DNA from: Bacteroidota bacterium
GTDB taxonomy: Bacteria > Bacteroidota > Bacteroidia > NS11-12g > UBA955
Length of the DNA stretch: 26,441 nucleotides
Direction: 5' to 3'
Assembly: GCA_005788145.1 (NCBI GenBank)
Contig: SXYY01000010.1
Location: 1 to 26,441 of the forward strand
The notes beneath the pieces were generated by a model. It saw nothing but the letters and a program-made list of their open reading frames with translations. It was not told the DNA's origin and searched no databases. The position numbers were made by a program, and so were the translations under genes. Position 1 is the stretch's first letter, and each line of letters starts with the position of its first letter. This document shows positions 1-8,440 of this stretch, one piece after another.

Positions 1-40
1 CAAAAATAAAGAAAGCCCCGCAGGTTCTGCGGGGCTTTCT
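1..40 (-). terminator. Rho-independent terminator of the sigma/anti-sigma/giant-protein operon
   Basis: Bases 10-23 and 27-40 form a perfect 14-bp inverted repeat, G+C-rich in its core, with a 3-base loop. On the minus strand the stem is followed by a T-rich run (bases 9-1). It starts 18 bases beyond the stop codon of the minus-strand giant secreted protein, where an operon-end intrinsic terminator would lie. On the plus strand the stem is followed by a less T-rich stretch, so termination is mainly predicted for minus-strand transcripts. Confidence 0.9.
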
Positions 41-58
41 CATGAAGTTCAATTTAGA

Positions 59-3000
59 TTAAGGCTCTTTGCGAATTACGTTCACAGAACCATTCACCTT
101 GTTCACCTCTTCTTTACCCTTGAATTGGTATGTCAACTGGTAGAAGTAGGTTCCGGATGGTACTTCCGGACCGTCGTTGTTTACGCGACCATTCCACTGA
201 ACCTGAGGATCCTTTGAGGTAAATACGCGCTCACCGTAGCGGTTAAAGATGCGAATTTCAAACAAGGAATGACCTGCAATTGGCACACGGAATACATCGT
301 TCTTATTATCTGCATTACCAGGTGTAAACACGTTGGCCAAGTAGATAAACTGATTCACATAAACAGGCTTACAAATGGTGTCTTTACAACCTGTGGCATT
401 GGTTACTTCCAAGCACACATAGAACGTATCGGTTCCGCTGTATGAAGCACTTACCACTTTCTCGTTTGAGCTGTTGTCAACAATCAGCGGCAAACCTGGA
501 CGCCATGTAATGTCCTCTTGGTGACTGAAGCCCCAACGGAACTGCGTTCCATTCACATCCTTTCGGGTAAATGTGTAATCTGGCGTCTTCGTAGCGTCGA
601 TGTCAAAATCAGCCACAACTGAGTCTACCAAGAAGATTTGATCGGCAACATCGGTCGGACACCAAGGTCTCGGCCTGTTTGGATCATAGTCTGCAAAGTG
701 CGATACCCGTATCAAACCAGGCTGGGTAAATCTCCACGACAAACTCTTTTTATCAGTGGTAATTGTATCAATTTGACCAGTACTCAAATTGTGGAACTTC
801 CATTTGTACGATTTGAATACGGTATCTGAATTATCAACGAAAGTATTGCTATCACCCAAACAAATGGCAGGTTTCAACACAAATCCTCTCACCGTATCTC
901 TTGGCAACACCGTAATGATGAAGGCCTTTTGAGATGGGGTATCGGGGAAGGTAGCAGGACAGAATCTACGGATGTCTGGAGGAACAATCAATGAATCGTA
1001 TTGCTCCAAGAACACATAGTACTTACCAGCTTTCACATATTTATGCCACAAGAACTGGTTCTTTTGGTTGTCGATCTTACCATCGCCCCAGAACCAAGTC
1101 CAGTCTGCTGAGGTAGAAGCACTATCTGTCAAGTTCGTGAACTGAATGCTATCACCGGCACAAATGGTTACTTCGTTGCCGCCTTTGGTGGTGAATTCGA
1201 ATCTTGGACGAGGTCCAGGAATCTTGATCCAACGACTGAAGGTGTCTTCACAACCTTGGTCTGTCTTCAACTTATACTGAATTTTGAACCAACCGTTGCG
1301 TGTGTACTTGTGCGCCAAGCGGTCGGGCAAACCAGCCTTGTTCGATGCATCACGCTTGTACAAGTTATCAGAACCATCACCCCAATCAATGAACCACTCT
1401 CTGATGTAGTCACACTGCATGGGCGTAGGTCCATTACAGTTCTTCATCGCCCAAGAGCATGGATCATGCAAGTAACTGCTGTCGAAGAATTCAATGATAG
1501 AGTTACAAGAAGGCACGTTTACATTCAAGCCAAATTTCACATCCAAGCGAGAGATGAACAAACGACGTTCAATGGTATCCATACAGCCGGTACTGTCACC
1601 CGCTACGTTGCGGAAGATGTACACACCTGAGTCGTTCTTATAGTAGGTAGCCAAGGCTCCGCCACCACCAAGGTCAACCCATGGCAATGCAGGTGTTCCA
1701 ACACCGGTACCACCCCAAGGCTGTCCGCCGAAGCTGGTAACAGGCTTACTTGGATCGTCATCGGCTTTGTTCCAATCCCACTTGGTGAAAGGCTCGCGAT
1801 TTTTCTTGCCTTGAGCAGTTTCAGCCTGACGTACAGGATCTCTCCAGTAGTCTGTGTAATCCCATGTTCCAAAGTTGATTGGGTCTGGGTGGAACATTTT
1901 GTATTTGGGCAATGCCTTCAAAGTAGTGGCCTGATCTTGACAAACAATACTGTCTGGCAATTCCAATTCCATGGCGAAACCAACCAATACTGGGTAGGCC
2001 GCAATATCATCACATTTTCCGTTGCTCGATGTCATGGCCAAACTCATGATATGATAACCATTCCACTTTGGCACAAATTTGTATGCGGCGTAGGTGGTAT
2101 TTCCAACTTTTTCCAAATCGGTAGGACGGATGGTGGTATCACGATAGTTCAAGATCGTAACACTGTCTTTATTTGGCACAACATAGTAACGGATCAACTT
2201 ACCAAAACCAGTGGTATCGATACAACCATAGGCGCCAGTGGCGGGCTGACCAATTACCCCTTTGTTGTTCCAAATCATTTTGGCAATCTGAGGACCAGTC
2301 AATGAGAACGGATCGAATCCACGCGCTTCAACACGCTCTTTGATTCTTTCCCAAGCTGCTGATACGTCAGCGCCAATTTCCCATGCCCTTATTTCTGCGG
2401 TGTAAATGGTATCCGGACCTTTCAAGGTTCTGGTTGGTCCATCGTTCCAAATGTCAGTACAAGGAACTTGTACGGGATCTTCACCACCGCGGGTTTGGAT
2501 TACATAGTTATACAAACGGTTTGGATTCTTTCCTGGTACTTTTTGGTAGCGGAAATAATCCTCTTGAATATAACGACGCCATCCGCGTGAGTAGGTAGGA
2601 CAAGCATTGCCTGTTTCAAATGACCAACGCAAAGATTTCAAATCATCGGTGCGCGTTTTGTTTCCTGGAACCGGGCGAACAATTACGTTATCACCTTTAC
2701 AAATCTTACGAATACCATTAGGGTTTGGCAATGGCGTAATAATTTCAAAGGCTGGATCAATCAATGGGAAACAAGCAAACTTCCTGTACCACTGGGTATC
2801 ACTACAAATGGGGCGATCTTTGGTTGGTGGTGAGAAAGTACCTGGCTTACGAACACCATTACCTACTACAATACCCACAGTAATACATCCACTTGGATCA
2901 CATACTTGTGAAGCAGAGTATTGCTTAGAGTAACGACTTGGCGGGTTACCAGCTATTTGGTAACCTGGGAATGGAGGTCCAGGGGGACGGTTACCACCGC

Positions 3001-5557
3001 TCAAAGCACTCAATGGTACCCAACCGTTGGGGTTACATGTAGAATCAAAGTTGATTGAAACGGTTGAGAAAGTACAACCAGGTTTCAAATCACTCAAGAT
3101 GAAGGTAATACCGTATTGTGGATTCTTAGCACCCAAACACTCGATAGACTCTTTCAACAAACCCGAACCCACACCACCTGCGTTGGCGTGAAGCATTGCC
3201 AATTGCTTGGTCGCTTCACTCTCACACTTCATGGGGTGACAAGTATCCTTGTGCAATAATCTCACGTTGTTACATTGGGGTATACGAGCATAATACAATT
3301 CTCGGTAACGCTTGTAGTCAATGATGTAGTCTGTGCCATAATTCAGACCGTTGAATCGGCCCATTTGCGACATCAACAACATTTTAATTTTGCGGGGTTT
3401 TTCGCCTTTCGCCAATCGAATTTTCAACAAAGGCAATGGCAAAGTATCTCGTTTCGTGTAACCCGTGAAATTGTACATCACTGAATCGGTTTTACTCACT
3501 AATTTGATGATGTCTTTATTTTTTGCTTTTACAGTTTTTGGTCCTTTGGATAACAGACCATTGATGTATACTGAATCGTTGGCGCCCAAAGAGATAGTGA
3601 TGGAGTCCTCTACCAATCGCTCACCGGGTCCTTTCAACCATTTGTAGGGGACATAATGTTTGATGGCATTCACGTATTTGGAATCCGCCGCTGTCGCTGA
3701 ATCACCCGGATCGCGGGGAATGAACAAAATTGAATCTTCAACAATCCACAAGGTATCAGAAGCCCATACTTGAATTTTCTTACAAACACCCGTTGCGGTG
3801 ATGAAAATCGCATCTTCCATCGGTGCATTCTTGAATCGATCCAAGAGCACCAAATCCCATGATTTATAGTAGTGGGTTGGCAAAGTATCGTGTGAGTACT
3901 GACAGTTCACAAATACGTTTTTGTTGCGCGTAACATCGGTTGTACACTTCGGCGCATAGGTATCGCTAAAGTCCCACAAACGAACCGCACAAACACGCTC
4001 ACGTTTCAGATAATCGTTTCCACCTCCTGGTGAAGCATTGCCCGCATACACTGATTTTGTGCCGTTTGAGTTCTTCTCGTTGCGCAACGGCTTTTGCCAT
4101 ACTTGACGTGGTGTACCATTCGCATTCTTTTGGAAAGTATGTCCCAATGTTCCATTCCACTTGTAGAACGTACTGTCATCGTCTGTGAAGTCGTAATCGT
4201 TGTGGTAGAAAGTTGAGAAGTTCTTGAAGTGAACGGTGTCCATCACATCCTTCGGACATTGGAATACCTCAAATTCAGCAATTCGGTTGAATGCCACTTC
4301 AATGGTACTCGCAGGACCCAAAATGATGATGGTGTCAAACGCAGTTTTATTACCACAAATTGGGTGGCTGTATGTCAACTGAATCAGGAATGGACCGAGG
4401 CCAGAAAACACGTGACTTGGCGACCATGTCCTGTTATCGAAGTTAAGCGGTCCTGTGTTCGGATCACCAAAATTCCACAACAAACCCGTAGCACCTGAGG
4501 GGATTTCATCCACACCAAAGTCGATTTTCGAATCGCTGATACAGGTAGAATCCTTGCTTGCCCAGATTGTTGCCTTCGATTTGAATACCGATGCCGTCGC
4601 TTGCACCGTGAACGAATCTTTACACCCATCGATGGTTTCGATAACCACCTTTGAGTTATAGGTTCCCTGTCCGTAGAACTTCTTCTTGATGGTCGGACCC
4701 CAATCCGAGCTCGTTGTTCCATCGCCCCAATACCAGGTGATTTTCTTCACTTGGCTTTTGTCGATCCGAGAAATGTTGTTGATTGTAGCGGTAACACTGT
4801 CACAAGCCACAGGCTTGTTACTCGTAAAACGCGCACCAATTTTTTCGCGCACTTTCACTGCACCCACCAATTTCATCGTATCGATACAACCATATTCATC
4901 TTCCACTTCGACGTACAAATCAAACAAACCACCGCGCTCATCCTTTACAGAAAAACAGAAAGTCTGGGGCAAGGTAGGATTGGTGTATTCGAACAACTGT
5001 CCGTCACTCACCAAATACTTAATCTTGGTGATTTTGCCCCCGTTCCCACTTTTGGTACTATCGGTAAAACAAAACAAGTTTTTCTCGAAGCACTGCTCAT
5101 ACAAGTTTTGCAATTTTAATTTGATTTTGGGCGACTCACGAACCACCAAATTCAACGTGGATGTACACTTCGTACCGTTGATGGTTGTAACGTAAGTCAC
5201 CACCTTGTTTCCGGCCGTTTTAAAAGCGTAGTTCAAGTTTTTCAGTCCTGTCTGTGTGTTTTCATTGTTGAAATTCCAGTCATGGGTTGTACCCGTACTG
5301 GAACCGTTGAAACTCACAGGCACACCAACGCAAGGAGACCCACTGTACTGAATTGTGCATTGAGCCGTAGCATCGCCGATGGACGTTAACATGGCCACGA
5401 TGGCAACCATCGCACCTTTCATTGTATTCATTAAACCTTTCATTTTAGGCATCTTTTCTGAGTGTAATCGGTCAAAAATAGAAGTTTTTAGCCGTTTTCC
5501 CAAGGGGTTACCCCAATATATTGACGATTTTATGGCATTTCCATTTTGTTTTTTCAT
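59..5557 (-). CDS. Giant PKD-repeat secreted protein with gliding-motility-associated (T9SS type B) C-terminal domain
   Basis: This is an 1832-residue protein predicted to be exported by Sec, then carried across the outer membrane by the type IX system and attached to the surface or released. A hydrophobic signal peptide ends near residue 66 (ATA/Q). PKD-like immunoglobulin folds are visible near residue 70, near 276 (WYWGDG), near 362 (WNFGDP), near 1391 (WGDG) and near 1491 (WFWGDG), with two weaker ones near 1600-1735. The last 96 residues (about 1737-1832) match the type-B sorting domain: VFTPGNADNKNDVF, FNRYGERVF and SGTYFYQLTY. Residues about 420-1330 are Cys-containing and not recognised. 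The signal peptide is preceded by some 35 extra residues, so Met36 (5452) or Met39 may be the true start. The gene starts 25 bases after the anti-sigma stop, suggesting co-transcription. No enzymatic domain is seen; a structural or adhesive role is inference. Confidence 0.9.
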   Translation of the reverse strand: MKKQNGNAIKSSIYWGNPLGKRLKTSIFDRLHSEKMPKMKGLMNTMKGAMVAIVAMLTSIGDATAQCTIQYSGSPCVGVPVSFNGSSTGTTHDWNFNNENTQTGLKNLNYAFKTAGNKVVTYVTTINGTKCTSTLNLVVRESPKIKLKLQNLYEQCFEKNLFCFTDSTKSGNGGKITKIKYLVSDGQLFEYTNPTLPQTFCFSVKDERGGLFDLYVEVEDEYGCIDTMKLVGAVKVREKIGARFTSNKPVACDSVTATINNISRIDKSQVKKITWYWGDGTTSSDWGPTIKKKFYGQGTYNSKVVIETIDGCKDSFTVQATASVFKSKATIWASKDSTCISDSKIDFGVDEIPSGATGLLWNFGDPNTGPLNFDNRTWSPSHVFSGLGPFLIQLTYSHPICGNKTAFDTIIILGPASTIEVAFNRIAEFEVFQCPKDVMDTVHFKNFSTFYHNDYDFTDDDSTFYKWNGTLGHTFQKNANGTPRQVWQKPLRNEKNSNGTKSVYAGNASPGGGNDYLKRERVCAVRLWDFSDTYAPKCTTDVTRNKNVFVNCQYSHDTLPTHYYKSWDLVLLDRFKNAPMEDAIFITATGVCKKIQVWASDTLWIVEDSILFIPRDPGDSATAADSKYVNAIKHYVPYKWLKGPGERLVEDSITISLGANDSVYINGLLSKGPKTVKAKNKDIIKLVSKTDSVMYNFTGYTKRDTLPLPLLKIRLAKGEKPRKIKMLLMSQMGRFNGLNYGTDYIIDYKRYRELYYARIPQCNNVRLLHKDTCHPMKCESEATKQLAMLHANAGGVGSGLLKESIECLGAKNPQYGITFILSDLKPGCTFSTVSINFDSTCNPNGWVPLSALSGGNRPPGPPFPGYQIAGNPPSRYSKQYSASQVCDPSGCITVGIVVGNGVRKPGTFSPPTKDRPICSDTQWYRKFACFPLIDPAFEIITPLPNPNGIRKICKGDNVIVRPVPGNKTRTDDLKSLRWSFETGNACPTYSRGWRRYIQEDYFRYQKVPGKNPNRLYNYVIQTRGGEDPVQVPCTDIWNDGPTRTLKGPDTIYTAEIRAWEIGADVSAAWERIKERVEARGFDPFSLTGPQIAKMIWNNKGVIGQPATGAYGCIDTTGFGKLIRYYVVPNKDSVTILNYRDTTIRPTDLEKVGNTTYAAYKFVPKWNGYHIMSLAMTSSNGKCDDIAAYPVLVGFAMELELPDSIVCQDQATTLKALPKYKMFHPDPINFGTWDYTDYWRDPVRQAETAQGKKNREPFTKWDWNKADDDPSKPVTSFGGQPWGGTGVGTPALPWVDLGGGGALATYYKNDSGVYIFRNVAGDSTGCMDTIERRLFISRLDVKFGLNVNVPSCNSIIEFFDSSYLHDPCSWAMKNCNGPTPMQCDYIREWFIDWGDGSDNLYKRDASNKAGLPDRLAHKYTRNGWFKIQYKLKTDQGCEDTFSRWIKIPGPRPRFEFTTKGGNEVTICAGDSIQFTNLTDSASTSADWTWFWGDGKIDNQKNQFLWHKYVKAGKYYVFLEQYDSLIVPPDIRRFCPATFPDTPSQKAFIITVLPRDTVRGFVLKPAICLGDSNTFVDNSDTVFKSYKWKFHNLSTGQIDTITTDKKSLSWRFTQPGLIRVSHFADYDPNRPRPWCPTDVADQIFLVDSVVADFDIDATKTPDYTFTRKDVNGTQFRWGFSHQEDITWRPGLPLIVDNSSNEKVVSASYSGTDTFYVCLEVTNATGCKDTICKPVYVNQFIYLANVFTPGNADNKNDVFRVPIAGHSLFEIRIFNRYGERVFTSKDPQVQWNGRVNNDGPEVPSGTYFYQLTYQFKGKEEVNKVNGSVNVIRKEP

Positions 5558-5582
5558 ACTAATTTGTTATATTATTAAACAA

Positions 5583-6719
5583 TCAACGAATTATTTTTAA
5601 TCTCTGTCTTAAATATTTCCACTCTTTATCTCCGCTGTATTTATAAGCCAATATTACCCTGTAATTTTCTCCACTACATTCAACATTGCCATACATTCCC
5701 AACCACTCACACCGATAATCATTACTTCTAAATACTGTTCTTTGATTTTGATCCAAAATCGTCAAGTCGAAATTTAATGGCTTCGGCATTCTAACAAAAA
5801 ATACATCATTTGTACCATCCCCATTTGGCGTAAATACATCGGGTACAAAAACCTCTGACACTTCGTTCGAAGGCGTTACCACAATGTTTAATCGCTGGCT
5901 ATCACTGCACTGTGTTTTGGAAAGGACATCGCGACGAACGTTGACCAATTTCACAGAAAAGCTCTTCCGTTGCGACACCAAATAATTGTGTGATGATTTG
6001 CTCGCATTCATTTCGTTATTGCCGTTCAATGATGACATTTCACCATCGCCCCAATGGATGCGCAAATCTTGGTAGTTTCCACTGAGATCCAATGTAACAG
6101 ATCCGCCCACATTCTCTGAAATCACGGGACGCCAACCGGCTCCTCGATCCCCGCAAGGCTTGGTCGCTGGGTTTGGTGACAAACCACGGTTAACCTTGGG
6201 TGCCTCAGACTGAATATCCGTCTGCCCCATTGAATTCGCAGAAGAATTCAATACAGGATCACCTCCCGCAACCACAGGGTTTTTGGTTTCTCCCTTCACC
6301 GATTTGTCCTGGCTCTCGGTGCCAACTTGGGCTGCCACTTTCGGCTGTACCAAACCACCTTCTTGCCCTATTCTATCGTTTGCACTTGGCGCATTCACTT
6401 CCAAGCCAGATGTTTCCTCCAAAGATTTATCCTGTGCCAATGCTTCGGGATGTTCGTTTTTCAACACCACAGAATTTGCATCCTGTTTGAGAACAGCATA
6501 CATCGAAACCCCCAACACAGCAGCCGTCCCCAACCAAGCCAATGGCGATTTGATGACACTACTCCACCAAGGGGTATTCACCGAAGTGCCACCGGCCACT
6601 TGCGATACTTGATCTAACTGCTGAACGCATTGCTCAAACAATCCATCCGGGGGCGAAAGCTTGGCATCGCCCAACCCCTGCTTGAAAAGCGCATCAATAT
6701 GTTGCAAATCTTCGCTCAT
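5583..6719 (-). CDS. Predicted membrane anti-sigma protein with PKD-like domain and T9SS type-B sorting-domain-like C-terminus
   Basis: The start was placed at the ATG overlapping the sigma-factor stop (TGATG), which gives 378 residues; an in-frame ATG ten codons upstream is less likely. Residues 1-50 are cytoplasm-like and resemble the N-terminus of Bacteroidota anti-sigma proteins (acidic, DALFKQGL, then SPPDGLFEQ). They lack the HxxxCxxC zinc motif. One transmembrane helix lies at about 59-77. A Ser/Gly/Asn-rich linker follows, then a PKD-like segment with HWGDGE (about 195-285). The last 89 residues start VFVPDVFTPNGDGTNDVF, the hallmark of the gliding-motility-associated C-terminal domain, though the usual N-R-W/Y-G-E loop is degenerate. 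The predicted topology is N-in, with the C-terminal part in the periplasm. The anti-sigma role is inferred from position and N-terminal resemblance. It could instead be a membrane-anchored partner of the giant protein. Confidence 0.8.
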   Translation of the reverse strand: MSEDLQHIDALFKQGLGDAKLSPPDGLFEQCVQQLDQVSQVAGGTSVNTPWWSSVIKSPLAWLGTAAVLGVSMYAVLKQDANSVVLKNEHPEALAQDKSLEETSGLEVNAPSANDRIGQEGGLVQPKVAAQVGTESQDKSVKGETKNPVVAGGDPVLNSSANSMGQTDIQSEAPKVNRGLSPNPATKPCGDRGAGWRPVISENVGGSVTLDLSGNYQDLRIHWGDGEMSSLNGNNEMNASKSSHNYLVSQRKSFSVKLVNVRRDVLSKTQCSDSQRLNIVVTPSNEVSEVFVPDVFTPNGDGTNDVFFVRMPKPLNFDLTILDQNQRTVFRSNDYRCEWLGMYGNVECSGENYRVILAYKYSGDKEWKYLRQRLKIIR

Positions 6720-7255
6720 CAGTTTCTCTCTAATTTGGCCTGCAACCATCTGCGGGCTTTGAACAACTGTGACTTACTGGTATTCTCCGAGATACCCAAC
6801 ACTTCCCCTATTTCGGCATGTGTAAACCCTTCAATCGCATACATGTTGAACACCGTGCGATATCCATCGGGCAATGCAGACACGAGTTTTAGCAAATCCT
6901 TTGTTTCCAGAGGCTGCGCTGCATTCACATCGGCCGTCAAGTGATTGGCTTCATCGAGACTGCCGGCGTATTTGGCCTTATTCTTCTTGATTTGATCCAA
7001 ACATGTATTCACGGCGATACGCTTCACCCACCCTTCCAAGGAACCTTGAAAGCGGAACTCCGCAGATTTTTGAAAAAATTTCACCATGGTCTCTTGTAAC
7101 ATGTCTTTGGCTTCATCTGTGGCACCCATGTAACGAACACAAATGGCATAAATCACCGGAGAAAAATGCTGATACAACGTTTGTTGCGACTTGCGATTTC
7201 CCGCAGAACATTCGCGCAACAGTTGCTGTAGTTTTGGCTCCGATAAATTTGTCAT
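6719..7255 (-). CDS. ECF-family RNA polymerase sigma factor
   Basis: This is a 178-residue sigma-70-family factor of extracytoplasmic-function size that would direct RNA polymerase to a small regulon. Region 2 spans about residues 24-92 (LYQHFSPVIYAICVRYMG, the DMLQETMVKFF helix, then GWVKRIAVNTCLD). Region 4 spans about 118-172 (LPDGYRTVFNMYAIEGFTHAEI, then a helix-turn-helix around GISENTSKSQLFKARR). There is no region 1 or 3. Its TGA stop shares a base with the ATG of the downstream membrane protein, a translationally coupled arrangement usual for sigma/anti-sigma pairs. It starts 66 bases after holB, in a gap holding a palindrome that may be an operator. The regulon is unknown; the co-directional giant secreted protein downstream is the obvious candidate target. 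Confidence 0.95.
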   Translation of the reverse strand: MTNLSEPKLQQLLRECSAGNRKSQQTLYQHFSPVIYAICVRYMGATDEAKDMLQETMVKFFQKSAEFRFQGSLEGWVKRIAVNTCLDQIKKNKAKYAGSLDEANHLTADVNAAQPLETKDLLKLVSALPDGYRTVFNMYAIEGFTHAEIGEVLGISENTSKSQLFKARRWLQAKLERN

Positions 7256-7289
7256 TCTGTATCAACATGACCCAGATTTGAACCCAAGA

Positions 7290-7303
7290 TGACATTCATG
7301 TCA
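7290..7303. promoter_or_regulatory. Palindrome upstream of the ECF sigma gene, possible operator or promoter part
   Basis: TGACAT-TC-ATGTCA is a perfect 6-bp inverted repeat with a 2-base spacer, in the 66-base gap between holB and the sigma gene, about 35 bases upstream of the sigma start codon. No T-tract follows on either strand, so it is not a convincing terminator. A dimeric regulator site is possible, but a 12-base match in a short gap could also arise by chance. Confidence 0.3.
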
Positions 7304-7321
7304 AAATGGTTGTCTGAGACC

Positions 7322-8440
7322 CTAATTTTTTTTCAAAATCGCTTGAATCAACCCATAGGTGGCATCCATCAGCAGTACTTTGGCATTTCCGTTCCGCTCA
7401 ATCCCATACATCGTCTTTTCCAACACCGCAACCATGTTACCAATCACTCCTTCGCCCAATTGCAGTGTATTGAATTTGTTCACGAAGTCCAACTCTGGTC
7501 CCTCCCACAAACCCTCCGATCCCGTATACGGCAGTACTGCAGAGGTTCGCAATACCTGAATACCATACAACAAGAACGATTTTACACCCTCACGACCAAG
7601 CGACGCGGTATCGTCGCTCCACTGAAAAGCCTCACCCATTTTACGTCGAAAACAAAGGGTCATCCAATTTCGCCAAGCATCCAAATGCGGATTGCCAGCC
7701 TCTTTACCCAAATCCCTGGCAAGGCGATAATTGCCTTGTGCAACCTTCGCCAACCGCTGGGCATCCTCTTGTGAAATGCCATCGCGCTCGACCAACGCTT
7801 GCGTCAATGAAGCATCATCAATGGGTGCCACCCGAACCAGTTGGGTGCGCGACAATATCGTACCCAAAATTGCATCCAAATCACTCCCCACCAGCAAAAA
7901 CAGGGTATTCTCTGGTGGCTCCTCCAAACTCTTCAATATAATATTGCCCTCTTGTCCCAAATATTCCGGCAACCAAATGACGCAAACCTTCATTTTGCCT
8001 TCGAACGATTTCAAAGAAATGTTCTTGATGATGTTGCGCAGCTCTTTGGTTGGAATGTTCCCTTGCTTGTTCTCTGCGTTCAGTTGCTGCATCCAATCTT
8101 CGTAATTCAGATAGGCATCTTCCTGCAGCGCCATGCGCCATTGCGGATATACATCCGAACACACTTCCATTTCGCCCGTCTTTTTGGGGAATGGAAAACT
8201 AAAATGCACATCGGGGTGAACCAATCCAGAAACCTTTTTGCAACTGCTGCATTCACCACAACTATCGGTTTCTGTGCGATGATCACACAAAATATACTGC
8301 ACATAGGCCATGGCCAAAGCCAAATTCCCACTGCCTTCCGCGCCCAAAATGAGTTGTGCGTGTGGAATCCTGCCTACCTGCACACCGTGTATCATCCGCT
8401 CCTTGATGATCGTTTGTCCGATTACCTCTGCAAACCTCAT
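7322..8440 (-). CDS. holB: DNA polymerase III, delta' subunit (clamp loader)
   Basis: This is a 372-residue AAA+ clamp-loader subunit, acting with the gamma/tau and delta subunits to load the beta sliding clamp. It opens with FAEVIGQTIIKERM and PHAQLILGAEGSGN. The Walker A is degenerate (Asn39 in place of the Lys), as expected for delta', which does not hydrolyse ATP. A four-Cys zinc module is present (Cys52, 61, 64, 67). LKSLEEPPENT and the LSRTQ sensor-like motif follow, the latter in the place of the SRC motif of active subunits. Retention of the EEPPE/SRT pattern plus loss of the Walker Lys favours delta' over gamma/tau (dnaX), which would also be much longer. The start codon overlaps the lgt stop by ATGA, so it is very likely translated from the same message as lgt. 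Confidence 0.9.
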   Translation of the reverse strand: MRFAEVIGQTIIKERMIHGVQVGRIPHAQLILGAEGSGNLALAMAYVQYILCDHRTETDSCGECSSCKKVSGLVHPDVHFSFPFPKKTGEMEVCSDVYPQWRMALQEDAYLNYEDWMQQLNAENKQGNIPTKELRNIIKNISLKSFEGKMKVCVIWLPEYLGQEGNIILKSLEEPPENTLFLLVGSDLDAILGTILSRTQLVRVAPIDDASLTQALVERDGISQEDAQRLAKVAQGNYRLARDLGKEAGNPHLDAWRNWMTLCFRRKMGEAFQWSDDTASLGREGVKSFLLYGIQVLRTSAVLPYTGSEGLWEGPELDFVNKFNTLQLGEGVIGNMVAVLEKTMYGIERNGNAKVLLMDATYGLIQAILKKN

